Shown here one piece after another: positions 19,321-28,782 of a stretch of DNA of 64,000 nucleotides. This DNA comes from Phenylobacterium deserti. Lineage in GTDB: Bacteria > Pseudomonadota > Alphaproteobacteria > Caulobacterales > Caulobacteraceae. The notes under the pieces were generated by a model, which worked only from the letters and a program-made list of their open reading frames with translations, was not told the origin of the DNA and ran no database searches. How positions within the stretch are numbered: position 1 is the first letter of the stretch; the number at the start of each line of letters is the position of its first letter. A program made the translations under genes and the position numbers. Location of the stretch: the NCBI GenBank assembly GCA_943332615.1, contig CALQQB010000009.1, forward strand, positions 27,512-91,511. The letters are read 5' to 3'.

Positions 19321-21323
19321 TCAGCGGCGGAAGCTGAAGCCCAGGCGGACCGTCTGGGGCTGGGCGAAGCTTTCGACACCGTCGGCCGTCTGGCCCGTCT
19401 CCAGCTTCTCGTCGAACAGGTTATCGACCGCCAGATAGACCTCGGCATGCTCCGCGAAGGCCCAACTGGCGCGGGCATCCACCGACAGGCCGGCGCTTAG
19501 CAGGCGGCTGTTCAGATCGTCCTCGAACCGGCGGCTCTCATAGCGCAGATCCCCCGAGACCCGGACCGCCGGCATTGGGCGCACGTCGAGCCCCCCGGTC
19601 ACCACCCACTTTGGCGTCTGGGCCGGACGCTTGCCGCTGAGTTGCGCCGCCGTCGCGCCGCCATGCACCTCGGCGTCGGTATAGGCCGTGGCTGCGCGCC
19701 AGGAGATCTGGTCGGAGATATCGCCCGAGGCCTCACCCTCGACGCCCCAGGCCTCGATTTCGCCGGTGTTCTGGCGCTGGCGCAGTGTGCCGCCGGCCGG
19801 AATGAAGCCGGCGATCGGAAAGGTCCCAGGCCCCACGCCGATGGTGACGTTGGTGATCGGGTCCTTCAGGCGATTGTAGAAGACGTCCGCGCTCCAGCGC
19901 ACCGGGCCAGCTTCACCGCCGAAGCCGCCCTCGATCCCCTGCAGGGTCTCCGGCTTCAGAGTCGGGTTGGACTCGGTCACGTCATTGCCCACCCGGAACG
20001 GACGATGCAGCTCGTTCAGGGTCGGCGGACGGAACCCGGCATAGGCGGCGGCGCGCAGGTAGACGGCGTCGGACACCTCATAGCGCACTCCGACCCGGCC
20101 CGTGGGCGTGGTGTCGGAGCGGTTGGCGAAGGCCTGGTTGAGGGTGATGGCGCCGGTGGCCCGGTCGCGCTCGACGCGCTGGGCGTCATAGGCCCGCGAC
20201 CGGTCGAGGCGAACGCCGCCGGTGACGATCCAGGGGCCCTGGTCATAGGCCGCTTCCGCATAGGCGCCGTAGACCAGGGTCTTGCCGCCCGCGGCGCGGT
20301 CGCGGGTGAAGACATTGTTCAGGAACCGGAACCGCTCGTGGTCGGTCCCGGCGGTGTGGCGCAGGTCCGCGCCGATTTCGAACGACACCTGGTCCAACGT
20401 GCCCTGCCAGGCGGCGTTGAGGCCGTAGCCGGTGGCAGGCGTGCGGTACTGATCATTGGCCGGGGTGGTGGTGGCGCGGTTGGCGGCGACGGCGACGGAC
20501 GAGTTGCGCAGGTTGCTCTCGCGCACCCAGCCCTGCAGCCGCCAGCCGCCGACGCCCTGCCCGGCCGGCTGGGCCAGGGTGACGGTGGCCGACTTGCCGG
20601 TGGTGACCGAGCGCGCGCCGAACAGGCCCGCGCCCTGCTGCGCCCGGAACGCCTGCACGCGGACCGCCGTCTGGACGCCGGCGATCTCGTGCTGGGCGCG
20701 GACGGCGATGGTCTCGTCCTCCAGGTCCACCCGCTGGTCGGCCGCGCCCCGCCGGGGGTCGCGCACCGCATAGTAGCCGTCGGTCTTGGAGGCCGCGGCG
20801 GTGACCAGGAAATTCGCCAGCCCGCCCGCGATCGCGGCCCGGTAGCTGTCGCGCTCGCCGCCCGACAGGTCGAGAGCCTGGAGACCGTTGGCCGCGCCCC
20901 GCTCTTGCAGGGTGATCACCCCGGTTAGCGCGCCCGCGCCATAGGGGCCGGAGCCCGCGCCGCGCACGATGTTGGCGCCGTCCAGGCCCTCCGGCGGCAG
21001 GGCGCTCCAGATCACCCAGCCCCCGAACGGGTCGTTCTGCGGCGCCCCGTCCAGGGTCACCAGCGCCCGGCCGGCGCCGGACGGCGCGATGGCCCGCAGG
21101 GAAACCCCCTGCGTCGTGGGGTTGGCCGAGCCGGAGCCGGTGCGCCGGAACAGTGAGACGCCCGGCGCGCTCTTCAGCGCCTCGTCCAGCCGGGTCTCGG
21201 CCTTCAGGATCTCGGGCCCGATCTGCACCGCGCTGAACGCCGCCTCGCCGCCCAGCGGGGCCAGGCGCGGGGCATAGACGACAACGATCTCGACTTCGGG
21301 GGCGGGCGGCGGCAAGGCGGGCA
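19321..21323 (-). CDS. TonB-dependent receptor
   Basis: Plug (LDEALKSAPGVSLFRRTGSGSANPTTQGVSLRAIAPSGAGRALVTLDGAPQNDPFGGWV...), beta-barrel, terminal aromatic residue (LGFSFRR); start near MPALPPPAPEVEIVV. Confidence 0.93.
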
Positions 21324-21389
21324 TGGACGGTCTCGTAACTCTGGTATGTCGGGGCGTCGAAGGGCTACTCAGCGTAGAGGGAGAGCGCA

Positions 21390-22133
21390 ATGGCTAAGGT
21401 CGCTATCGTCACGGGCGCAGGCAGCGGAATCGGCCGGGCTGTGTCCCTGGCGCTACTCAACGCCGGCTGGAGCGTCGCCCTGGCCGGGCGGCGGGAGGAA
21501 CAGCTCGCCGGGACCGCGGCGCTCGGTGAGGGCGCGCCTTGCCTGGTCCAGCCCACCGACGTTGCCGATCCCGACAGCGTCGAGGCGCTGTTCGCGGCGA
21601 CGCAGGCCCGTTTCAGCCGCCTCGACCTGCTGTTCAACAACGCCGGGACCGGCGCCCCGCCCGGCCCGATCGAGGACCATTCCATCGAGCACTGGCGCCG
21701 CGTGGTGGACGTGAACCTCACCGGCGCCTTCCTCTGCACCCGCCAGGCGTTCCGGCTGATGAAGGCTCAGGATCCGCGCGGCGGGCGGATCATCAACAAC
21801 GGCTCGATCTCGGCCCACACCCCCAGGCCAGGCTCGATCGCCTACACCGCCACCAAGCACGCCATCACCGGCCTGACCCGCTCGATCTCGCTGGACGGCC
21901 GGCCCTTCGACATCGCCTGCGGCCAGATCGACATCGGCAACGCGGCGACCGACATGACGGCGCGGATGAGCCGCGGCGTCCCCCAGGCCGACGGCTCGAT
22001 GAAGGTCGAGGCGACCATGGACGTCTCCGCGGTGGCCGACGCCGTCGTCTACATGGCCGGCCTGCCGCTCTCGGCCAATGTGCAGTTCATGACCGTGATG
22101 GCGACGCAGATGCCCTTTATCGGGCGGGGGTGA
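21390..22133 (+). CDS. SDR-family oxidoreductase
   Basis: [39 protein letters not shown] (YxxxK). Confidence 0.95.
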   Translation: MAKVAIVTGAGSGIGRAVSLALLNAGWSVALAGRREEQLAGTAALGEGAPCLVQPTDVADPDSVEALFAATQARFSRLDLLFNNAGTGAPPGPIEDHSIEHWRRVVDVNLTGAFLCTRQAFRLMKAQDPRGGRIINNGSISAHTPRPGSIAYTATKHAITGLTRSISLDGRPFDIACGQIDIGNAATDMTARMSRGVPQADGSMKVEATMDVSAVADAVVYMAGLPLSANVQFMTVMATQMPFIGRG

Positions 22134-22242
22134 TCCACGATCCGGCGACCTGGCGGCGGTTGAGGAGACGACGGCGCCGCCGGCTGGAAGACCGGCGGCG
22201 ACTTGGGATCGGAGGGGATGCGGTTGATGGCCGCGTCGGGGC

Positions 22243-23061
22243 TCAGGCTTCGGTGAAATTCGGCGCGCGCTTCTCCAGGCTGGCGCGGACCGCTTCCACC
22301 TGATTGGGCGACCCGATCAGGGCGGTCTGCTCCACGCTTTCGGCCAGCAGGAGTGCGTGCTGATCGCCGTCGGCCATCAGGTTGAGCAGCCGCTTGCCGG
22401 CGCGGATGGCGTCGGGGTTCTTGGCCGCGATGTCGCGGGCGAAGGCCAGGGCCTCCTCGCGCGGGTCGTCGCAGACGCGGGTGGCCAGGCCCATGGCCAG
22501 GGCCTCCTCGCCGGAGAAGATGCGGCCCGAGTAGGTCAGCTCGCGGGCCACGTCGTCGCGCACCAGGCCGCGCAGCAGGGCCATGCCGGCCATGTCGGGG
22601 ATCAGGCCCCACTTGATTTCCAGCACCGACAGCCGCGCGTCCCTGGTGACGAACCGCAGGTCGGCGGAGAGCTGCAACTGATAGCCGCCGCCGTAGGCGA
22701 CGCCGTGCACCGCGGCGATCACCGGCACGGGGATGTCGCGCCAGACCATCACCGCGTGCTGGGCGCGGTTGGCGCCGCTGGCGGTGCGGTTGGAGGTCAC
22801 CAGGGCGCCGGCGCTGCCCGCGCCGCCGGAACGTTCGCCCGACGCCATGGCGGCGAAGTTCGAGGTGTCGAGGCCGGCGCAGAAGGCCCGGCCCTCGCCC
22901 GACAGCACCACGGCGCGAAGACCCTTCTCGGCCTTCAGCCGCTCTCCGGTCTGCACCAGGGCCTCGAACATGGCGTTGTCGAGGGCATTCATCTTGTCGG
23001 TGCGGATCAGCCGGACATCGGCCACGCCGCCCTGGATATCGACGGAAATGCGGTCGTTCAT
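22243..23061 (-). CDS. crotonase/enoyl-CoA hydratase family
   Basis: MNDRISVDIQGGVADVRLIRTDKMNALDNAMFEAL; GRAFCAGLDTSNF; VHGVAYGGGYQLQLSADLRFV. Confidence 0.92.
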   Translation of the reverse strand: MNDRISVDIQGGVADVRLIRTDKMNALDNAMFEALVQTGERLKAEKGLRAVVLSGEGRAFCAGLDTSNFAAMASGERSGGAGSAGALVTSNRTASGANRAQHAVMVWRDIPVPVIAAVHGVAYGGGYQLQLSADLRFVTRDARLSVLEIKWGLIPDMAGMALLRGLVRDDVARELTYSGRIFSGEEALAMGLATRVCDDPREEALAFARDIAAKNPDAIRAGKRLLNLMADGDQHALLLAESVEQTALIGSPNQVEAVRASLEKRAPNFTEA

Positions 23062-23074
23062 GGAATAGCTCCTT

Positions 23075-23986
23075 CTAGCGCTTCGCCAGCACGTAGCCGG
23101 CGCGCGGGAAATGCACATGCACCACGTCCAGCTCACCACATTCGCGAGCCAGGGTGATGCGGTCTCGGGTCAGGGCCACCAGCACGCCCTCGATGGCGTC
23201 GCGGCCATAGTCGTCGGCCTGGACCACCACCGGATCGCCCAGCTTCAGGACGGTCAGGTCGCTGGCGTCGCTGGCGAGCGGCGCGGCGGGCGTGGCCTTC
23301 AGCGCCGCCTGCAGGGCCTCGCCCGGTGTCATGTCGCTGCGCCGGCCATGGCCGATGGCCCGGACGCGGTCCCGCCAGGCGGTCAGGCGCGGCAGGCCCG
23401 CCATCAGCTCCTCGGCAACATTGCGCACCGCGCCGCTGGTCCACCAGACGTTCATCCAGGCGGCCACGTCGGCCAGGGAGGGCGTCGCCCCGCCGAGGAA
23501 ATCTCCGCCCGCCAGCCCGTCTTCCATCCAGCCGGCATAGGCCCGCCACTGGGCGCGCATGATCGGCGCCGCCGCCTTCATGGCGTTCACATCGAAGGGG
23601 CGGCCTGACAGCTTCTCGCGGTCGTCGGCGAATTCCTTGGGGATGCTGGCGCCGATCTCCCCGAAGATCACCGCCACCGAGGCCTGGAACCAGATCCGGT
23701 CGGCCCACAGGTTCACCGCCCAGTCGGCGCCGCGCGCCACGGGTGGGTTGGGGAATCGCCGCTCGATCTCGGCCAGGATCACCTGGCTGTCGCAGTAAAC
23801 GTCGGCCCCGATCTGCAGCACCGGGATGCGTCGATAGCCGCCGGTCAGCGGGATCAGGTCCGGCTTCGGCATGATCACCGGCTGGATCACCGAGCGCCAG
23901 CCCAGGCCCTTGATCCCGAACATCAACCGCACCTTCTCCGAGAAGGGCGATGCGTCGTAGTGGTGAAGGATGAGCTCGTCTGACAT
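23075..23986 (-). CDS. glutathione S-transferase family protein
   Basis: ILHHYDASPFSEKVRLMFGIKGLGWRSV (thioredoxin-fold N-domain), GGYRRIPVLQIGADVYCDSQVILAEIERRFP. Confidence 0.88.
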   Translation of the reverse strand: MSDELILHHYDASPFSEKVRLMFGIKGLGWRSVIQPVIMPKPDLIPLTGGYRRIPVLQIGADVYCDSQVILAEIERRFPNPPVARGADWAVNLWADRIWFQASVAVIFGEIGASIPKEFADDREKLSGRPFDVNAMKAAAPIMRAQWRAYAGWMEDGLAGGDFLGGATPSLADVAAWMNVWWTSGAVRNVAEELMAGLPRLTAWRDRVRAIGHGRRSDMTPGEALQAALKATPAAPLASDASDLTVLKLGDPVVVQADDYGRDAIEGVLVALTRDRITLARECGELDVVHVHFPRAGYVLAKR

Positions 23987-24358
23987 CTAGATCACCACCA
24001 CGTTGGGGCCAGGAGGGTTGGAATAGAGCGCATCGACCAGGGCCTTTCGGCGGTCCGGCGTGGCGCGCGGGTTCACATAGCCCTTGTCGGTGATTTCGCC
24101 GCCATCGATCGAAGGCGGCTCGGTCATCACGGTGAACCGGGCGATGCGCCGCGATCCGCCGCGCGCTCGGCCAGCCGGTGGGCGATGGCGTAGGGGCCGT
24201 CGCCGGGCGGGTGGTGGGTTGGAGCGGACATAGTCGGTCCCGTGCGCCGTCTTCTCGATCGACACATCCGGCGCCCGCTGCGGCAACGGCTTGAACGGCG
24301 GCAGGGCCTTGCCGGGCCGCTCGTTCACGAGTGCGGCCTGATCGTCGGCGGGGCTCAT
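23987..24358 (-). pseudogene. feruloyl-CoA synthase-like remnant: N- and C-termini retained, centre deleted, plus a frameshift
   Basis: N-part LPPFKPLPQRAPDVSIEKTAHGTDYVRSN, continuing in the shifted frame as HHPPGDGPYAIAHRLAERAADRG; then a junction into C-part RIARFTVMTEPPSIDGGEITDKGYVNPRATPDRRKALVDALYSNPPGPNVVVI. Only ~123 codons remain. Confidence 0.75.
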
Positions 24359-24725
24359 CTCAAGGGTCTCCCGGCGAACTTCCTGTTGTTCCGCCAGAAC
24401 CTAGGCCAACCGCTGGCCCCTGCAACGGCGCCCCCACGTCAATTTCGAGCGGGCAGCGCGCGAAACCTAGGCATCGGGGAATTGAGACAGGCCCGTCCAG
24501 GCCGCGCCGCAGGACAGCGCCTTCGCCGCCCGCAGCCGCCGCGCCCGCACCGACCAGGGCGCCGACGGCGGCGCTGGAAGACGCGTTCGGGCAGGTCGCA
24601 ATGATCAAGACCTGGGACAAGCCCCGCGCGGGCGCGCGAGGGGATTTGAATTCACTTGAGAAAGAGCGTTCAATTGTTCGTGGTTTGTTCCTATCATCCT
24701 GATCGTCTCGATGCAAGGATTTTGG

Positions 24726-24807
24726 AATTACGCGATGTCCCCGTACCCCACCGACTTCGTATTCCAAGGCTTGGATGGGCCTACTTCAATTACGTGATGT
24801 CACCGAA
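24726..24807. repeat. Two near-identical 20-bp direct repeats
   Basis: AATTACGCGATGTCCCCGTA (from 24726) and AATTACGTGATGTCACCGAA (from 24788), 62 bp apart. Confidence 0.7.
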
Positions 24808-24820
24808 TCTGCAAGCACAC

Positions 24821-25045
24821 CTACCGGCGTGGTGACGCGCTGGAGAAGCGCAGGCGGGTGATGGCGGACTGATCGGCCTTTTGCGGCAGCACCGGCAAGC
24901 CGGGAAGCGCAACGGGGTGCGGCGCAGGCATCCGCATTTCGCAATAGGTCTCGGGGGTGACTGCGGGAATGCAGGCGCGGGCCTGAAGACACGCAGCGCA
25001 TTTGCCGCCGAATTCGCTCAATTGCGCGCCTGCGCAACACACCAA
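24821..25045 (-). CDS. small Cys-containing hypothetical ORF (74 aa), uncertain
   Basis: MVCCAGAQLSEFGGKCAACLQARACIPAVTPETYCEMRMPAPHPVALPGLPVLPQK...; moderately high GC3, clustered cysteines. Confidence 0.3.
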   Translation of the reverse strand: MVCCAGAQLSEFGGKCAACLQARACIPAVTPETYCEMRMPAPHPVALPGLPVLPQKADQSAITRLRFSSASPRR

Positions 25046-25283
25046 TACATACTGTAGATAGTCTCTATGATGCGGATTGGAGCCCTATTTGCAGCCCGCT
25101 AGGTATCTGGAGCCCTCTGACTACCGGTCAGGGTGATCAACACCTTTGCAGTGCACGCGTTTCCCGGACTTCCGGACCGCGGCAACAATAGCAAAGCGCC
25201 CAGTATTTGAACGCTAGGACGGCTCCATCCGGGATGAGGGGCGAGCGTTCCTGGGTCCGCATGACACAAGATTTGAGAGACTA

Positions 25284-27119
25284 ATGGCGACGTATTTCTT
25301 TGAAACCATCACCGACGCTCAGGCGGCCGGGTACACCAACGCAACCGACCAGCTGGTCTTCCAGGCCTCGGCCGAGCGCGGCAGCATCACGACGGTCCGC
25401 TACAATGCGGCCACGGCGACCTCGGCCGCCACGATCACGCTCGTCTCGGGCGTGTCCGGCAAGGCTGTGACCTTCCCGAGCACGTTTGCGAACGAGACCA
25501 ACGTCGTGGTCCCGGACAGCTCGACGCTGTTCGTCGGCGCCACCGGCAACGATACGCCGACCGCCCTGACCCAAACGACCGACTTCAGCGACGGCCTGTA
25601 TGGCGGCCTGGGTGACGACACCCTCGACGGCGGCAGCGGCGCGGACCTGCTCCAGGGCAACGCCGGCAACGACTCGCTCGTCGGCGCCTCCGGCAACGAC
25701 ACCATCTACGGCGGGGCCGGCAACGACGCCGTGACGATCGGCTCGGGCAACAACTTCGCCCAGGGCAACCTCGGCGACGACACCATCGACGGCACGGGTT
25801 CGGGCTCCAGCACTGTGCTGGGCGGCCAGGGCGCCGACAGCCTCCTCGGCGGCACGGGCAGCGACTTCCTGAACGGCAACTCCGGCGCCGACATTATCGA
25901 CGGCGGCGCCGGTAGTGACACGATCTTCGGTGAAAGCGGCAACGACGTCATCAGCACCGCGCCGGCAAACGGCCAAACCGTCTCCGTCGATGGCGGCACG
26001 GGCGACGACACCATCGCCCACGCGGGTGGTGGCTTCCCGTCGATTGTTGGCGGCGACGGCAACGACAGCATCTCGGTCACCGCCGGCGGCGGGGGCTTCC
26101 TGCAGGGCAATGCTGGCAATGATACCATCACCACCAACTCGAAAGGCCAGGACACCATCCTCGGCGGCCAGGGCAACGACATCCTGACCAGCACCGACGC
26201 TGGCTTTGACATCCTCAACGGCAACCTCGGCGACGATACCCTGGTTGGTTCGTCGGATGGCTGCAACCTGATCGGCGAAGACGGCAACGACTCCCTCCTC
26301 GGAGGTGCTGCGTTTGACTCGCTCGTCGGCGGCGCTGGCAACGACACCATCACCACGGGGGCCGGTCGTGACATTGTGTCCGGCGGCGACGGCAACGACG
26401 TGATCACCAACGCTGGTGGTGGCAACGACATCATCGACGCGGGCGCTGGCAACGACAGTGTCATCGGTGGCGCCAACGTCGATAACATTACGCTCGGGGA
26501 CGGCGACGACACCGCGACCGGCGATGCGAGCAACGACGTGATCACCGGCGGCAACGGCAACGACAACATCCTCGGCGGCCTGGGCGACGACGGTCTGACC
26601 GGTGGTGAGGGCAACGACACCCTCACCGGCGACGTCGGCAATGACACCATCGACGGCGGTGGCGGCAACGACAACATCAGCGCCGGCTCCGGCAGCGACG
26701 GTCTCAACGGCGGCGACGGTAACGACACCATCAACGGCGGCTCTGGCACGGAACTGCTCCGTGGTGGCAATGGCGATGATCGGTTCGCCTTCTCCTCGGG
26801 CGACTCCGGCACCACCCCTGGCGCGCTCGACCAGATCCTGGACTGGCAGTCGGGCGACTCGATCGACTTCGGCGGGCTCGGCACTGCGGTCGATGGCTCC
26901 ACCTACCTGGAGCTGACGGCCTCGTCCTTCGACGCCGCCCTGGCCCTGGCCACCGCTCAGGCCACCGGCAGCTCGCTCTACGTGGTCGTGCAGGTCGGTT
27001 CCGACGTGGTCGTGTTCGCGAACACGGACGGCGCCTCGACCATCGACGACGCGGTTGTGCTCGTCGGCCGCACCCTGGCCGACATCAGCGCCGCCAACAT
27101 CATCTCCGACATCACCTAA
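25284..27119 (+). CDS. RTX (hemolysin-type) calcium-binding repeat protein, probably secreted
   Basis: ~105-aa non-repeat N-domain, then many GGxGxDxhxG nonapeptides (GGLGDDTLDGGSGADLLQGNAGNDSLVG...), and a C-terminal RTX-type region (DRFAFSSGDSGTTPGALDQILDWQSGDSIDFGG). Confidence 0.93.
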   Translation: MATYFFETITDAQAAGYTNATDQLVFQASAERGSITTVRYNAATATSAATITLVSGVSGKAVTFPSTFANETNVVVPDSSTLFVGATGNDTPTALTQTTDFSDGLYGGLGDDTLDGGSGADLLQGNAGNDSLVGASGNDTIYGGAGNDAVTIGSGNNFAQGNLGDDTIDGTGSGSSTVLGGQGADSLLGGTGSDFLNGNSGADIIDGGAGSDTIFGESGNDVISTAPANGQTVSVDGGTGDDTIAHAGGGFPSIVGGDGNDSISVTAGGGGFLQGNAGNDTITTNSKGQDTILGGQGNDILTSTDAGFDILNGNLGDDTLVGSSDGCNLIGEDGNDSLLGGAAFDSLVGGAGNDTITTGAGRDIVSGGDGNDVITNAGGGNDIIDAGAGNDSVIGGANVDNITLGDGDDTATGDASNDVITGGNGNDNILGGLGDDGLTGGEGNDTLTGDVGNDTIDGGGGNDNISAGSGSDGLNGGDGNDTINGGSGTELLRGGNGDDRFAFSSGDSGTTPGALDQILDWQSGDSIDFGGLGTAVDGSTYLELTASSFDAALALATAQATGSSLYVVVQVGSDVVVFANTDGASTIDDAVVLVGRTLADISAANIISDIT

Positions 27120-27141
27120 CGATCCACCCAGACAATGGATC

Positions 27142-27171
27142 GGGCCGCCCCTCGGGGCGGCCCTTTTCGTT
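27142..27171 (+). terminator. Rho-independent terminator of the RTX gene
   Basis: GGGCCGCCCC-TC-GGGGCGGCCC followed by TTTTCGTTT, just after the stop at 27119. Confidence 0.9.
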
Positions 27172-27223
27172 TGCGGCCCGTTTTCTTTGGATGCGGCCGC
27201 CGGTCACGCTATGACCCGCACAG

Positions 27224-27304
27224 ATGTCCAACGCCGCGATCTACCTGCATCCCAACGCCTTCGACACCACCGGCAAGGCCCTTCGGACTGAATTCGGGGA
27301 CTGA
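27224..27304 (+). pseudogene. Truncated gene start, glycosyltransferase-like N-terminal remnant
   Basis: MSNAAIYLHPNAFDTTGKAL then abrupt RTEFGD* within a duplicated ACTGAATTCGGGG sequence. Confidence 0.45.
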
Positions 27305-27312
27305 ATTCGGGG
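27287..27312. repeat. Tandem 13-bp duplication
   Basis: ACTGAATTCGGGG ACTGAATTCGGGG at 27287-27299 and 27300-27312. Confidence 0.9.
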
Positions 27313-27356
27313 ACAGGAGCACTGTTCACCAGAGCAGCGCCTATCCAGCGCCCGCG

Positions 27357-28148
27357 TCACCCGAACGGCGGCGCGAAGCGGATATTGTCGCGTTCCAGGC
27401 CCTTTACGACCACGTCGAGGCCGCCGGACTTGATCATCCACTCCAGGCGGTGGTCGCGATACTCGCGCTTGAACAGGCCCTTCTCCACCAGGTCGGCGAC
27501 GTTCGGCATGCTGGCGCCGGCGTTGAGGGCCGCGATGTCGGCGACGCAGGCAGCCACCGACGGCCGGGCGTTGGCGCGGGCCAGCCACTTGGCCAGCTTG
27601 GAACCCTCGGCCGGCGGATTGCCCTGCCCCACCGAGCCGTTGACGTAGGGCACGACCGACAGGTCGCCCCAGCCGAAGCGGTCGCCGTTGAACCATTCGC
27701 GGTCGCCCAGTTCCTTCTCCAGCCAGGCAAAGAAGCCCTCGGTCTGGGCCTTGGCGGCGGCGAACATCGCCTCGGCCTGGGCGCCCTGCGCACGGCGGAA
27801 CCAGCGGATCTCCGAGAGCCCCCAGTTGATCGCCTCGAAGTGAGTGTCCATCACCTCTTCGAGCATCCGCACCCGCGCCCGGTCGGCGGCGCTGTCGGGC
27901 CGCATCGGCGGGTCGGGATAGGCGTCGTCCAGGTATTCCAGGATGATGGTGCTGTCGAAGATGCGGACGTCGCCATCGACCAGGGCCGGCACCTCGCCCC
28001 GCGGACTGGCCTCCACGAACGCCCCCTGCGCGCCGCCCGCGCCCAGGCCGCCCGGCATCGGGGCTTCGTAGGCCAGGCCCTTCTCCCTGAGCGAGATCTT
28101 GACCTTCTGGGCGTAGGGCGAGAGCGGGTGGTCGTAGAGCGTGATCAT
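27357..28148 (-). CDS. glutathione S-transferase family protein
   Basis: MITLYDHPLSPYAQKVKISLREKGLAYEA...PRGEVPALVDGDVRIFDSTIILEYLDDAYP; start overlaps the upstream gene's stop. Confidence 0.92.
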   Translation of the reverse strand: MITLYDHPLSPYAQKVKISLREKGLAYEAPMPGGLGAGGAQGAFVEASPRGEVPALVDGDVRIFDSTIILEYLDDAYPDPPMRPDSAADRARVRMLEEVMDTHFEAINWGLSEIRWFRRAQGAQAEAMFAAAKAQTEGFFAWLEKELGDREWFNGDRFGWGDLSVVPYVNGSVGQGNPPAEGSKLAKWLARANARPSVAACVADIAALNAGASMPNVADLVEKGLFKREYRDHRLEWMIKSGGLDVVVKGLERDNIRFAPPFG

Positions 28149-28780
28149 GACCTTAGCGCCTCGTCCAAATCCATTTTCTGCGCCGCCTTCGCGGCCTTGA
28201 ACGCGGGCCGTGCGCTGAGCCGCGCCCAATAGGCCTGCAGCGCCGGTGAAAACTTTTCGTCCAGCTTCAGCTGTCGCGCCAGCAGCAGCGCATACCCCAC
28301 GGAAATATCGGCCGCCGTGAACCGATCGGCGCATAGCCAGTCGCCCGTCTCCAGCGCCCGATCCACATGCCGCAGCCGGCTCAGGAACCACTGGGCGTAG
28401 TCGTCGGCCACCACCTCCGCCTTTCCTGGCTCGAACTGCCGGTAGCGCAGCACCAGCGTCTGCGGGAACGTCAGCGTCGCCTCGCCGAAATGCAGCCAGT
28501 TCAGCCAGGCGCCATAGGCGGGGTCGTCCACCTCCACCGCCAGGTCCGACGGCCCGTGGCGGGTGACCAGGTACTGCACGATCGCAGCGCTCTCGGTCAT
28601 GAAGGTCTCGCCGTCGCGCAGCGCCGGGATGGTGCCGAGCGGGTTGATCGCCAGATAGGCCTTCTCCCGCACCCGGGGCGGGAACGGCAGCAGGTGCAGT
28701 TCGTACTTGAGGCCCAGCTCCTCCAGCGCCCACAGGGGACGGAAGGACCGCGCGTCAGGGCAATGCCAGAGCTCAATCAC
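28145..28780 (-). CDS. glutathione S-transferase family protein
   Basis: MIELWHCPDARSFRPLWALEELGLKYELHLLPFPPR...GTIPALRDGETFMTESAAIVQYL. Confidence 0.92.
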   Translation of the reverse strand: MIELWHCPDARSFRPLWALEELGLKYELHLLPFPPRVREKAYLAINPLGTIPALRDGETFMTESAAIVQYLVTRHGPSDLAVEVDDPAYGAWLNWLHFGEATLTFPQTLVLRYRQFEPGKAEVVADDYAQWFLSRLRHVDRALETGDWLCADRFTAADISVGYALLLARQLKLDEKFSPALQAYWARLSARPAFKAAKAAQKMDLDEALRS

Positions 28781-28782
28781 GT

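Noticed and set aside
25281-26021. 246-aa Ala/Val-rich minus-strand ORF over the RTX gene
   Set aside because: Shadow of the RTX coding repeats.
25599-26800. Regular short-period repeats considered as a non-coding satellite
   Set aside because: Periodicity matches in-frame 9-aa RTX repeats, so it is explained by the protein.
25706-26902. 398-aa Pro/Ser-rich minus-strand ORF antisense to the RTX repeats
   Set aside because: Its periodicity mirrors the GGxGxD repeat DNA read backwards; no independent evidence of coding.
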